Assembly (NCBI GenBank): GCA_020002185.1
Contig: CM034543.1
Span: 3,433,334-3,497,333 of the forward strand
Length of the DNA: 64,000 bases
Source: Paraescarpia echinospica
Taxonomy: Eukaryota; Annelida; Polychaeta; Sabellida; Siboglinidae
Direction of reading: 5' to 3'
Part shown: piece by piece, positions 1 through 10,994 of the stretch
How the letters are laid out: each line of letters starts with the position of its first letter
Numbering within the stretch: position 1 is the stretch's first letter
Position numbers and translations under genes: made by a program
Notes under the pieces: model-generated
The model's database searches: none
Seen by the model: the letters and a program-made list of their open reading frames with translations, nothing else
What the model was told of the DNA's origin: nothing

Positions 1-2130
1 GATAGTCTGGAACAACACACTGAAGAATAAGACAGCCATGGAATGCTGGAATATCTTAGAGTGAAATTGAGTGCATTGTCGATAACTTTGTTCCTTTGAA
101 AAAACAAGGGAAATGGTCCAAAAAATACTTATCGAAAGAAGCCATTATAAAATTAAGTACAAACAAATGATGTGGAAGTCATATTATAGATGTACTGGAA
201 ATGACGAAGACTACAACATTTCTAAAGAAACACTAAACCAAGCTACAACTGAAATTAGAAATTCAAAGAGAAGCTACGAACAAAAATTAGCTTTGTAATA
301 TAAAACAAGATAGCAAGAGTTTTTATGCATATGTTCGGAGCAAACAGAAAGTTCAGGATAAGGTCGGTCCTCTAGAAGATAGTGCTGGAAATATAATATC
401 AGAGGGATTATTAATGGCAGAACACCTAAATGAGTATTTTAGTTTGGTGTTTACCAGGGAAGATACTAGTTCACTGCCAGTACCAGAGGCTAAGTTCAAG
501 GGGAGAAATCAGACTATTTAGGACAGTTAATTGTAACACCGGAAATGGTAGTTAAGAAAATACGTGCTATGAAGGATAATAAATCACCTGGAGTGGATGG
601 GATTCTGCCCATACTTCTATTGGAAATTGTAGAACAAATTAGTATACCACGTGCAACAGTTTTCAACTTGTCATTAGAAGAGGGAATGGTTCCTTTAGAA
701 TGGAAAGAAGCAAACATTATATCGTTATTTAAAAAGGTTCCAGAAACAAGTCAGAGAACTACAAACCAATGAGTTTAACATCAGTGATTTGCAAATTATT
801 AAAAAGACTAACTTAAGATCACATGGTGGATTTTCTTGTTAAACATAACTTATTAAACCCATCTCAACATGGGTTTCTAAAAGCGAGGTCATGCTTAACA
901 AACATGTTGTGTTTTTTAAGATATCACCAAGTGGGTAGACGAGGGATCACCAGTAGATATCATCTACTTAGATTTTTAGAACATTTTCGACAAAGTACCA
1001 CATCAAAGATTACTGCTTAAACTAAAGGCCCATGGCATAGGAAATGGTTTAATTAACTAGATAAAAAAATGGCTAATTGACAGAAGACAACGGGTAGTAG
1101 TTAATGGGAGACTTCAAACTGGAAATCGGTTTTGAGTGGGAGGTACCACTGGTATCAGTACAGGGACCTATATTATTCTTAATATATATATCAACGATTT
1201 GGACAATGATATAAAAAGCAAGGTGTTGACATTTGTGGATGATACTAAATTGTTTAGAAGGATTAAACGTGATGGAGATAGACAGCATTTACAAGATGAT
1301 CTTGACAGGTTGATCAAATGGTCTGAAAAATAGCAAATGTTCAATTTGGGGAAATGTAAATGCCTCCATACAGGTCATGGGACAGAAGATGTACAATATA
1401 CAATGGGGGGTATTGTACTAAGTACTGCTGTAAAAGAAAAGGACTTGGGGTTAACCATTAGTGCTGATATGAAGGTTTCAGAGCAGTGCGGAATTGCAGC
1501 TTCAAAGGGAAATCAAATCCTTGGATTAATTAGGCGAAATATAACATATAAGAAAAAAGAGCTAATAATACTGCTGTACAAAACAATAGTTAGGCCTCAT
1601 TTAGAATATTGTATTAAATCGTGGAGGCCATATTGCAGGAAGGACATAGATATGCTAGAAAGAGTACAGAGAAGAGCAACTAAAATTATACCAAAACTGA
1701 GGGATCTTAGTTATGAAATATGTCTAAAAGAATGTGGTTTAACAACTCTAGAGACCAGGATATTGAGAGGAGATCAGATAGAAGTGTTTAAAATATTGAA
1801 TGGTTATGAAAATATTGATAGAAATATTTTGTTCTCAGTTAAGAAAGATAGAAGGACCAGAGGACATGAAGTTACATTAGTAAATGAGCAGTGTAGATTA
1901 TATATAAGAAAGTTCTCATTCTCACCAAGGACTGTAAATGAATGGAACAGATTATCTCCTGATTGTGTTGGTGCTAGTAGCGTGAACATGTTTAAAAATC
2001 AAATCGACACATACCTTAAAAGGATGGGATACAAAAGTATTGGTCTCTCTATAAGCCAAAAGGCTTCCTTGTCCACCTGCTATCTAGAGTTAATTTTCTG
2101 GATGGCAATCGTATTAAATTTTGTTAAATC
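1..2130 (+). mobile_element. CR1-like non-LTR retrotransposon, copy 1 (defective, cut by window start)
   Basis: This is the reverse-transcriptase half of a LINE and the same family as the copies at about 36.9 kb and 60.1 kb. The window opens in the linker upstream of the RT domain. RT blocks follow (a KSPGVDG-like segment near 585, the PSQHGFLKARSC segment near 860, a degenerate FVDD active site near 1230). The C-terminal domain is then open from 1337 to 2134 and includes RPHLEYC and FSPRTVNEWNRLSPD. The frame is broken by several shifts and stops between 300 and 1340, so this copy is dead. The 3' end carries a degraded TTGTTAAATC-type tail, matching the other copies. The short 3' repeat tail suggests the CR1 clade, but Jockey-superfamily relatives cannot be excluded. 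Confidence 0.85.
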
Positions 2131-3165
2131 GTAGTGATGATGCATGTAGTTGTGCCTTGTGATGACAGGTTGTTTACACAATGCAAAAATGCAGACTTGT
2201 GTTTGCAATGTGTCAAGACAGTGTGCTTCCTTTGTGTAAAGATGATTTGTTTAGACTATGTCGAGACTACAAATGTTTCATTGTGTATGCAATATAACGA
2301 TTGTCTGCTTGTGTTGCATTATGTAAATAGTTGTAAATATGGGTAGTAAGTTGTATTGTATAAAGATAGTACCATATTGTAAATGTTGTATTTGCTGTGT
2401 GTAAAACCTTGCATGCTTCCGTTATGCAAATACTTCATTTGCACCATTCTGTATTTTGTTTCTATTCAAGAGCCTCGGCACATGAATATTAGTTTTAACT
2501 CTTAGTCTTAGTTAGGACTGAAGATGGCTGATATTTACTGGGTCTATCTATGAAAAAGGTTTTACCAACAAGTCCAGTTAGCTCATTATTTCTTCTGCAC
2601 ATCTAGCTCAAGATATTAAAGTCAGAGATGATCAACTTAGTTATTGATTTGATATGGAATTATCATGTTAGCACCAAGTAAGGACTGGGGGGTGTGCACC
2701 ACCACCATGTAGACACTTTAAACCATATAAAGACTCTTTACGACACAAAGGCTGCTTGCGTCATGTAATAACAACCGCAGTGCAATGCCCCATCCATGTT
2801 CTTGTGTAATGTAATTATAGTGTTTGCACAATGTCAATAATGTGTCTGTGTCATGTGATGACTATTTTGCACTGTGTAATTAATTGCCTGTTTGCATTAG
2901 GTAGTGGATATGTGTCTGTACCCTGTACTAAACATGCACCATGCACTGTGTAATGAATATATGTTTGCTCCATTTGATGATTGTATGTTTGCACCGTCTA
3001 AATACTGTGTTTGCAATAATTCTTTGTGAAATGTAAATTGTGTGTGTTTGTGTAATGTAATGAATGTGTTTGCACTATGTAACAAATGTGTATTCACTTC
3101 ATGTAATGATGTGTCCTTGCATAGTGTAATGTGTGTTTGTAACATGTGTCCTTGTATAGTGTAAT
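2131..3165. repeat. Decayed TGTTTGCA-type minisatellite in arfaptin intron
   Basis: Loosely repeated phrases of the type TGTTTGCA followed by a TGTAATG- or TGTGTAA-like stretch recur through this kilobase with many substitutions and irregular spacing. They appear to be older, diverged versions of the clean 18-bp units that follow. No coding exon was recognised here. Confidence 0.45.
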
Positions 3166-3169
3166 GATT

Positions 3170-3588
3170 GTTTGCACTGTGTAGTGTGTAACATGCGTGC
3201 ACTATGTAATGTGTGTTTGCACCATGTAGCATGTGTTTACAATGTATAACATGTGTTTGCACTGTGTAATGTATGTTTGCACCGTGTAGTGTATGTTTGT
3301 ACTGTGTAACGTGTGTTTGCACCGTGTAACACGTGTTTGCACTGTGTAGTGTGTGTTTGCACTGTGTAACATGTGTTTGCACCGTGTAGTGTGTGTTTGC
3401 ACTATGTAACATGTGTTTGCACTGTGTAGTGTATGTTTGCACTGTGTAATGTGTGTTTGCACTGTGTAGTGTGTGTTTGCACCGTGTAACATGTGTTTGC
3501 ACAGTGTAACATGTGTTTGCACTGTGTAACATGTGTTTGCACCGTGTAGTTTGTGTTTGCACTGTGTAACATGTGTTTGTGCCCCCCT
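3170..3588. repeat. 18-bp minisatellite abutting arfaptin alternative exon
   Basis: About 23 copies of an 18-bp unit, GTGTTTGCACTGTGTAAC with frequent C/T and AC/GT variants, run up to the splice acceptor at 3593. The phrase AACATGTGTTTGC in the unit resembles the acceptor junction AACAG/GTGTCCG. Because 18 is divisible by 3, long minus-strand reading frames of a 6-residue repeat exist; they are artefacts of the array. Confidence 0.85.
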
Positions 3589-3593
3589 AACAG

Positions 3594-3758
3594 GTGTCCG
3601 TGTCTCAACGCAACCTCTTCCTGCTGCACAAAGCGATATGTGAATACACCGCCTCCAACCACACGCAGGTTGATGCCATCACCCGCCATTTCAGGGTGTT
3701 GCCCCCTAGTGGGGTTACGACACAGTCAGACACCGCATCGGCCGCACTAGGAAAGTAG
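3594..3758 (+). CDS. ARFIP: Arfaptin alternative terminal exon (upstream duplicate)
   Basis: After the acceptor CCCCTAACAG, 54 codons and a TAG encode a version of the last BAR helix of arfaptin. It begins VSVSQRNLFLLHKAICEY and continues HTQVDAITRHFRV. This aligns without gaps over about 35 residues to the exon at 8249, which begins [18 protein letters not shown]. Both start in the same phase and both end in a stop codon, so they look like mutually exclusive last exons from a tandem exon duplication. The tail differs: the P-S-(W/F)-(L/I)-E ending known for arfaptins is absent and replaced by a Ser/Thr/Ala-rich tail. The start of the gene lies upstream of the window. It could instead be a decaying duplicate exon, although the frame is intact and the acceptor is good. 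Confidence 0.7.
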   Translation: MSVSQRNLFLLHKAICEYTASNHTQVDAITRHFRVLPPSGVTTQSDTASAALGK

Positions 3759-4449
3759 CATTCTCTCATCAATGTCAGCGACGTCCACCCACAATGCTTC
3801 TCCGAGCTCTTACACTGGCAGTTACCCTTTGTTTGCTTTAGTGCTGAGGTTCGATGTTCTTATTTCATCCCGTAGTGGTGTTGCCATTGGATGTTGATAT
3901 TTCCTCTCGTATTGGTGTTGTTATTGGATGTTGATGGTTGTTATTTAAGTTTTTCCTGTTGCCATTCTTATGCACAACTAGTTGAGTTGGCTCTGATCTG
4001 TGCGTCCATTCCACTGCGCCCTTGCAGCACCGTTGGCTTAGAGAGTCACGGTTTCTGGCATGGCATGGATGTTATTGTCTGTCTTAATTATTTTTGGTAA
4101 TTTACAAAATGATATATTGTACATTAATACACTAACTTGGAGGCAGTGTAAGTGCATCTCATCCCAGGCATCGAGGTCCACTGGCCTATTTCTATGTTCA
4201 TTCATATACTTGGACTGTTGGCCTCCTTTACCAATTGGTGATTGTATATAAATGTGAGAACACAGGTATTTATTTATAGATGTACTTTTTAGTGGATAGA
4301 GGGAGCCACTGTCTGTCTGGTGTTGTGGTCAGTTTACCATGAAATTATTATCAGCTGCATACAATGGTGTAATAGTCAACAGCAGGAATAAAGCAATCTG
4401 TGGAAAAAATTCAAGATCAAAAAATTGTAATGGTGATAACAGTTGCTCC
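3759..4449. other. Non-coding stretch after alternative exon, possible 3' UTR
   Basis: No exon or transposon was recognised in these 690 bases. If the exon at 3594 is terminal, this is its 3' UTR; otherwise it is intron. An AATAAA sits near the end, at 4387. Confidence 0.4.
4387..4392 (+). promoter_or_regulatory. Candidate polyadenylation signal AATAAA for the upstream arfaptin end
   Basis: An AATAAA lies about 630 bases after the stop of the alternative terminal exon and is followed within 50-70 bases by very G/T-rich DNA, the start of the 36-bp array. That arrangement fits a cleavage/polyadenylation site for the short isoform. Position and context only. Confidence 0.35.
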
Positions 4450-7330
4450 ATGGGTGGGTGTGTTTGTGTCTATTCATGTGGTGTGGTAATGGAATGTGTT
4501 TGTGTCTATTCATGTGGTGTGGTAATGGAATGTGTTTGTGTCTATTCATGTGGTGTGGTAATGGAATGTGTTTGTGTCTATTCATGTGGTGTGGTAATGG
4601 AATGTGTTTGTGTCTATTCATGTGGTGTGGTAATGGAATGTGTTTGTGTCTATTCATGTGGTGTGGTAATGGAATGTGTTTGTGTCTATTCATGTGGTGT
4701 GGTAATGGAATGTGTTTGTGTCTATTCATGTGGTGTGGTAATGGAATGTGTTTGTGTCTATTCATGTGGTGTGGTAATGGAATGTGTTTGTGTCTATTCA
4801 TGTGGTGTGGTAATGGAATGTGTTTGTGTCTATTCATGTGGTGTGGTAATGGAATGAGTTTGTGTCTATTCATGTGGTGTGGTAATGGAATGTGTTTGTG
4901 TCTATTCATGTGGTGTGGTAATGGAATGTGTTTGTGTCTATTCATGTGGTGTGGTAATGGAATGTGTTTGTGTCTATTCATGTGGTGTGGTAATGGAATG
5001 TGTTTGTGTCTATTCATGTGGTGTGGTAATGGAATGTGTTTGTGTCTATTCATGTGGTGTGGTAATGGAATGTGTTTGTGTCTATTCATGTGGTGTGGTA
5101 ATGGAATGTGTTTGTGTCTATTCGTGTGGTGTGGTAATGGAATGTGTTTGTGTCTATTCGTGTGGTGTGGTAATTGAATGAGTTTGTGTCTATTCATGTG
5201 GTGTGGTAATGGAATGTGTTTGTGTCTATTCATGTGGTGTGGTAATGGAATGTGTTTGTGTCTATTCGTGTGGTGTGGTAATGGAATGTGTTTGTGTCTA
5301 TTCGTGTGGTGTGGTAATTTAATGAGTTTGTGTCTATTCATGTGGTGTGGTAATGGAATGTGTTTGTGTCTATTCGTGTGGTGTGGTAATGGAATGTGTT
5401 TGTGGCTATTCATGTGGTGTGGTAATGGAATGTGTTTGTGTCTATTCGTGTGGTGTGGTAATGGAATGTGTTTGTGTCTATTCGTGTGGTGTGGTAATGG
5501 AATGTGTTTGTGTCTATTCGTGTGGTGTGGTAATGGAATGAGTTTGTGTCTATTCATGTGGTGTGGTAATGGAATGTGTTTGTGTCTATTCATGTGGTGT
5601 GGTAATGGAATGTGTTTGTGTCTATTCATGTGGTGTGGTAATGGAATGTGTTTGTGTCTATTCATGTGGTGTGGTAATGGAATGTGTTTGTGTCTATTCG
5701 TGTGGTGTGGTAATGGAATGTGTTTGTGTCTATTCGTGTGGTGTGGTAATGGAATGTGTTTGTGTCTATTCGTGTGGTGTGGTAATTGAATTAGTTTGTG
5801 TCTATTCGTGTGGTGTGGTAATGGAATGTGTTTGTGTCTATTCGTGTGGTGTGGTAATGGAATGTGTTTGTGTCTATTCGTGTGGTGTGGTAATGGAATG
5901 TGTTTGTGTCTATTCGTGTGGTGTGGTAATGGAATGTGTTTGTGTCTATTCGTGTGGTGTGGTAATTGAATTAGTTTGTGTCTATTCGTGTGGTGTGGTA
6001 ATGGAATGTGTTTGTGTCTATTTGTGTGGTGTGGTAATGGAATGTGTTTGTGTCTATTCATGTGGTGTGGTAATGGAATGCGTTTGTGTCTATTCATGTG
6101 GTGTGGTAATGGAATGCGTTTGTGTCTATTCATGTGGTGTGGTAATGGAATGTGTTTGTGTCTATTCATGTGGTGTGGTAATGGAATGTGTTTGTGTCTA
6201 TTCATGTGGTGTGGTAATGGAATGTGTTTGTGTCTATTCATGTGGTGTGGTAATGGAATGTGTTTGTGTCTATTCATGTGGTGTGGTAATGGAATGTGTT
6301 TGTGTCTATTCGTGTGGTGTGGTAATGGAATGTGTTTGTGTCTATTCGTGTGGTGTGGTAATTGAATGAGTTTGTGTCTATTCGTGTGGTGTGGTAATGG
6401 AATGTGTTTGTGTCTGTTCGTGTGGTGTGGTAATGGAATGTGTTTGTGTCTATTCGTGTGGTGTGGTAATTGAATGAGTTTGTGTCTATTCATGTGGTGT
6501 GGTAATGGAATGAGTTTGTGTCCATTCATATGTCTATTCATATGGTGTGGTAATTGAATGTATTTTTGTCTATCCATGTGGTGTGGTAATTGAATGTATT
6601 TGTGTCTATTCATATGGTTTGGTAATGGAATGTGCTAGTGTCTATTCATATGGTGTGGTAATAGATTGAGTTTGTCTATTCATGTGGTGTGGTAATGGAA
6701 TGTATTTGTGTATATTCATGTGGTGTGGTAATGGAATGTGGTGTGGTAATTGAATGAGTTTGTGTCTATTCATGTGGTGTGGTAATTGAATGAGTTTGTG
6801 TCTATTCATGTGGTGTGGTAATGGAATGTGTTTGTGTCTATTCATGTGGTGTGGTAATGGAATGTATTTGTGTCTGTTCATGTGGTGTGGTAATGGAATG
6901 AGTTTGTGTCAATTCATATGTCTATTAATATGGTGTGGTAATTGAATGTATTTGTGTCTATTCATGTGGTGTGGTAATTGAATGTATTTGTGTCTATTCA
7001 TATGGTGTGGTAATGGAATGAGTTTGTGTCAATTCATATGTCTATTCATGTGGTGTGGTAATTGAATGTATTTGTGTCTATTCATGTGGTGTGGTAATTG
7101 AATGTATTTGTGTCTATTCATATGGTGTGGTAATGGAATGAGTTTGTGTCTATTCATGTGGTGTGGTAATGGAATGTATTTGTGTCTATTCATGTGGTGT
7201 GGTAATGGAATGTGTTTGTGTCTATTCATGTGGTGTGGTAATTGAATGAGTTTGTGTCTATTCGTGTGTCTATTCATATGGTGTGGTAATTGAATGTGTT
7301 TGTGTCTGTTCGTGTGGTGTGGTCATGTAA
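4450..7330. repeat. 36-bp minisatellite, about 80 copies, in arfaptin gene
   Basis: About 80 tandem copies of a 36-bp unit containing TGTGTTTGTGTCTATTCATG and TGGTGTGGTAATGGAA. The first 2 kb are nearly uniform. Known variants are CATG/CGTG in the middle, GGAATG/TGAATG at the end and rare GAGTTTG starts. From about 6500 units become irregular, with deletions and fused half units. As 36 equals 12 codons, every frame is open over long distances (up to 745 codons on the minus strand, a 12-residue His-rich repeat; Cys/Val-rich repeats on plus). These are not genes. The unit's TGTGTTTGTGTCTATTCA matches the acceptor of the final arfaptin exon, TGTGTTTGTGTCTGTTCAG. Confidence 0.97.
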
Positions 7331-7870
7331 TATGTGTTTGTTTACTGATATAGTGCGTTAATGGTATGTGTTTGTGTCAATTAGTGTCCACGATTACAGC
7401 CCGGACCTAACCAAAAACACTAAAATCACCTGTAATGTATTCTACTCACTACGATTCAAGATAACTGATGTTGCTTGATGTGGCATATTTTTCAGAAGAG
7501 CTAATAAGCATCATATTTTAAAATTTGCATAACGAAAATCATGCTTTCTAAACAAAGAACCAGTAAAACTGCCACGACTAAAGAAGTGCTGGACACCGAC
7601 ATATTCTAGCTACATTTTGTCAAAATGTTGACCGACGACATAGTTGGTCAAAAGCTGGGAATGTTGCAGGCAAAATGTGCCAAAATATGCGACTTGATCG
7701 AGAGAATGAAACAGAACTGTTGATACATTGGATGTTTGTGTTGAGAAATTGGACAGCCTTGAGAAGTGTAGACCTTTTCCTAATACCTGACATACATTGA
7801 CCACATGCACGTAAAGATGCACACGTGTGCATGTGTATAAAAAAAACTAACGGTAAGTTCTTATAAGACA
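7331..7870. other. Intronic DNA without recognised feature
   Basis: About 540 bases between the 36-bp array and a SINE-like element. Only short reading frames without recognisable domains are present. Confidence 0.5.
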
Positions 7871-8175
7871 CAGTATCCAGTCCTTACACAAAAGCATTCA
7901 ATGACACTCACTCAAGAGAACCTCGGTTCAAAACCTGTGCTGCGGTGTGGAATCTTGAGCAAGTTTGTTCACTCTACATTGCTCCAGTTCACTCAGCAGT
8001 ACCAATGAGTACCTGGCTATAGATAGTGGTGGATGTTTGTATATGAATAATCTCCGCGCATCAACTGCAGCATGGCTGAATGCTCCCCAGAAAAGTTGAG
8101 GTTGTGTTCAATTGAACAGGTCTGCCAGGGAGTAAAGTGTAAAACAGCTTCAGGAGTCCTGAGAACTGGATACTG
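7871..8175 (+). mobile_element. SINE-like dispersed repeat, copy 1, with 10-bp inverted ends
   Basis: This roughly 305-bp segment shares a long stretch with 12334-12500 (same order and orientation: a GATAGTGGTGGAT phrase, a TTGTTCAATTGAACA-type phrase, then AGTCCTGAGNACTGGATA). Its 5' part contains GGTTCAAAACC, similar to a tRNA B-box, followed by GAATCTTGAGCAAGTT and CATTGCTCCAGTTCACTCAG, phrases typical of tRNA-derived invertebrate SINEs. The outermost bases are inverted repeats, CAGTATCCAG and CTGGATACTG. It lies 73 bases upstream of the last arfaptin exon. Confidence 0.6.
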
Positions 8176-8248
8176 CACTATATAACTAAGAACTTACGTT
8201 TTTTGTCTGTGTACCCATACATTGACCACTGTGTTTGTGTCTGTTCAG

Positions 8249-8401
8249 GTGAAGGTGATGCATAAGCAGCTGCTGTTGCTGCACAATGCGGTGGCCGCCT
8301 ACTTCTCCGGCAACCAGGCAGGGCTCGATGCCACGCTCAAACAGTTCAGTATCACGCTGAAGACACCAAACACGGGCCAACCCTCCTTCATTGAAGGCTG
8401 A
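8249..8401 (+). CDS. ARFIP: Arfaptin canonical terminal exon
   Basis: After the acceptor TGTTTGTGTCTGTTCAG, 50 codons and TGA encode [18 protein letters not shown], then [15 protein letters not shown] and the tail [13 protein letters not shown]. This is the conserved end of arfaptins, last BAR-domain helix plus the P-S-(W/F)-(L/I)-E tail. Arfaptins are banana-shaped dimers at trans-Golgi and endosomal membranes that bind Arf, Arl1 and Rac1. The rest of the gene is left of the window. It resembles arfaptin ends more closely than the exon at 3594 does, so it is taken as the ancestral last exon. Confidence 0.88.
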   Translation: MKVMHKQLLLLHNAVAAYFSGNQAGLDATLKQFSITLKTPNTGQPSFIEG

Positions 8402-10584
8402 ACGCTGCACAACGACAGCCGCTGCAACTACTACAACGATGTGTACACGGTAGTCGTCACTCGGTGGCACATGTGACGGAGGTCAGCCGGAGAGGTGTGT
8501 TATCTCTTCACCGGGTTCACGTTGGCCCCAAGCACCTGAGTGCTGTAGGTCATTGGTGACCTTGTCACGTGTACTAGTAGGTCAGGGTCATCTGTGACCT
8601 TTTCTTGCATGTTTGTAGGTCACGATCATTGTTGACCTTGTGTTTATATGTCAAGGTCATGTTGTGACCTTTTCCTGTCTGCTTGTAAGTTACGGTCATT
8701 GGTGACCTTCTTGTGTGTTTGTAGGTCAAGGTCATTTATAAATGACCTAGTCCTGTGGACTTCATGGTCTTGACCTTGTCTTGTATGTCCGTGGGATGTA
8801 TGAGTTTCACTGACACCTCACAACTGCATCAGTTGTTGTTAAAACTATTCACAAAACGCTGAATATAACGGGAAAACAATGGGTCAGGATGGTCTTAGGC
8901 TATTAGCAATCCAGGAAAATCTTTAACTTACAAAATAGAGTAAGAAAGTAGTTTTTGTGCTAGCTCATTTTTAAATAGTTGCTAAGTATTTTGTTTTGCC
9001 TGCGTGCAGTGGGACAAGAGTGACTGAGCTTTGTCCACTCTACGTGTTGTGTTACTAGATATCTCTCAACAGTCATGTGAACTTTTGGCTAACTGCCCTC
9101 ACCAATGTTGGTCCATACAGGTTTGGTCAATTGTGGGTTGTATATATGTGGACATGCCGTTTTTTGGTTGCAATTTACATTCGAAACTTGAAATTCTGTA
9201 AAATTCTAAATACATAAAAATGCATTGGTTAATCCTCCGGTAGCATTCACCTTCCGGTCATGTTGTGCCACCTGTGTGGCTGCAAAGCTCAAACAAAATC
9301 CGACAGATTTTGATGGAATGGCTGGCAACAGTTCCGTAAATGTTAAACAATATGCACTGTTGAACATTTTTTGCAGCAAAGTTTACAATTTCCAAAAGTA
9401 TGGGGGGATGTGCACCCTGAATCCACCTATGATATGGGTAGTGAGTAGAAACTGGCATGTTTGTGTATATGGAGGTGATAGAGAAATGATAAGACGGTGG
9501 TCACATGATCTGTGTAACATGTTAACTTACTGAATGTATCACTACCAAAGATACATTGTATAATGTAATGCTTGTTACTGGAGCTATCCACGCTGCACAG
9601 ATGTCATCGTTGTTGTTAAGCTTGCTAGAATCGCTCTCGTTAATGCAGTAGCGATACATGCCCTGCTATTTATATCACTATCCTTTTGGATAGGAATAAG
9701 ATTAACACTGTAATAATATTAATGAGATACTAATTACTTAACTTATTCCAGATTGTTAATGTAAAATGTATGGCAGCATTTAAATGGAACGCTATTGCAA
9801 TGTTGGGTTTATTGATGATTGAGTTGTTTGTATTTAACTGTGTATGCCACACACCAGTTTACGGTTGCTTTACAAAGTTCACATTCCATAAGATGTGTGG
9901 CACGGATTTGTTACTTTATTCAACACGTGTAACAACAACTTTAATTAATGTTGCTTTTACCAAGCGTGTATTTAGTAGTACAACTGCATTGATGACAGAC
10001 CATCACATGATCAGGCAGACGATGTGGGTAAGGCCCTCAGTTTGTGCCCCTGGTTGAAGCCCTGGGGCCTCCAGTCTTGTTACATGGGGTCCAGTCATCT
10101 TATCACAATGACTATGTAATGTGTAGAAGACATGCAAATGGCTGACACATAGCACGGAGAATAACTGAAACAGGATATATAAGTGAACCAGCTGAAGAAA
10201 ATTTTATTTTTAAGTGTATTGTGATGTAATGTATAATATTGACCTAACCAGATCAACTGTTTAGCCTTTTTAATTCCCAGCTGTTGTGTCACTAATATGC
10301 TTATGTTAATAGCACCAATGTGCTGTGAAACTATTTGACCAGATGTTTGATTTTGCTAGTGTAACATTGTATGAGAAGGCATGACTGATCTGTGATGTGG
10401 TCATTCTTTAAAACTGCCCTTTCCATGTATACTGATATCAGTAGAAGTTCATGTGGTGATAACGGTATTGTTTTGTTAGGTTTGGTACATTTATGTTGGG
10501 TTTTATAAGTTACATTTTGTTGCCGTCGCTGATAGATGTACGTTTATGATAACTGCAGTACTTGAGAGTTGTACAGGCAGAGGA
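8402..10584 (+). other. ARFIP: Arfaptin 3' UTR (inferred)
   Basis: About 2.2 kb of non-coding DNA between the stop codon and the first good polyadenylation signal. It includes a short AGGTCA-rich repeat (listed separately). The longest reading frames (near 9225 and 9770) show no recognisable domain and are considered chance. Confidence 0.45.
8550..8785. repeat. Degenerate tandem repeat of AGGTCA/TGACCT inverted motifs
   Basis: Five to six diverged units of about 50-60 bases, each with a GTAGGTCA-like phrase, a central GGTCAT and a TGACCTT. Examples are AGGTCATTGGTGACCT near 8548 and AGGTCAAGGTCA near 8722. Units are self-complementary, so RNA would fold into hairpins. AGGTCA is also the nuclear-receptor half-site; any regulatory role is only a possibility. 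Confidence 0.7.
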
Positions 10585-10590
10585 AATAAA
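10585..10590 (+). promoter_or_regulatory. ARFIP: Candidate arfaptin polyadenylation signal AATAAA
   Basis: AATAAA is followed by AGGATGTCTGTGG and then TTGTGTTTTTATTG, a G/U-rich downstream element. This is the best signal after the canonical stop codon. Confidence 0.55.
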
Positions 10591-10994
10591 AGGATGTCTG
10601 TGGAAATTCAACAGTTGTGTTTTTATTGCATTTATTTGAACTCCAAATATGTAGATGTTTATCTTTATTGTCCCTTCACTCAGTGCTCAATAATGTGAGC
10701 ATGCTTCACAGTATCAAATCAGGTGACATCACATCACTCCCAAGAAGAATGTAGCACCTATCTGCCATGCAGGTATTGGTAATATGTCACCTCTCACAGT
10801 GACTTGGGTAGTAAGTTGTATAGGCCTATTCTGTACGAGGCAAAACTAGCTGTCTCGGTCATGTTCCATAAATGTGATTTTGGCAGAAATGTGTAACTTA
10901 TGGTCTCATCTGTCGAACTCCAGTTTATTTTCATCAACAAACAAAAAACAAATAAAATTAATTGCACTTACAAACCCACATATTAAACAAAATA

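Noticed and set aside
2897..3562. 221-codon minus-strand frame of a 6-residue repeat
   Set aside because: Product of the 18-bp array; no conserved domain.
3594..3758. Separate short gene
   Set aside because: It starts at a splice acceptor without ATG and aligns to the last arfaptin exon, so it is better explained as an alternative exon.
4376..6613. 745-codon minus-strand frame with a 12-residue His-rich repeat, and Cys/Val-rich plus-strand frames
   Set aside because: The 36-bp unit is a multiple of three, so all frames lacking a stop in one unit stay open. There is no non-repetitive domain, and the frame starts and ends with the array.
4450..7330. CRISPR-like array
   Set aside because: Units are contiguous with no unique spacers, the genome is eukaryotic and there are no cas genes.
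9225..9533. 102-codon plus-strand frame in the arfaptin 3' region
   Set aside because: No homology recognised, no splice or promoter context; likely chance.
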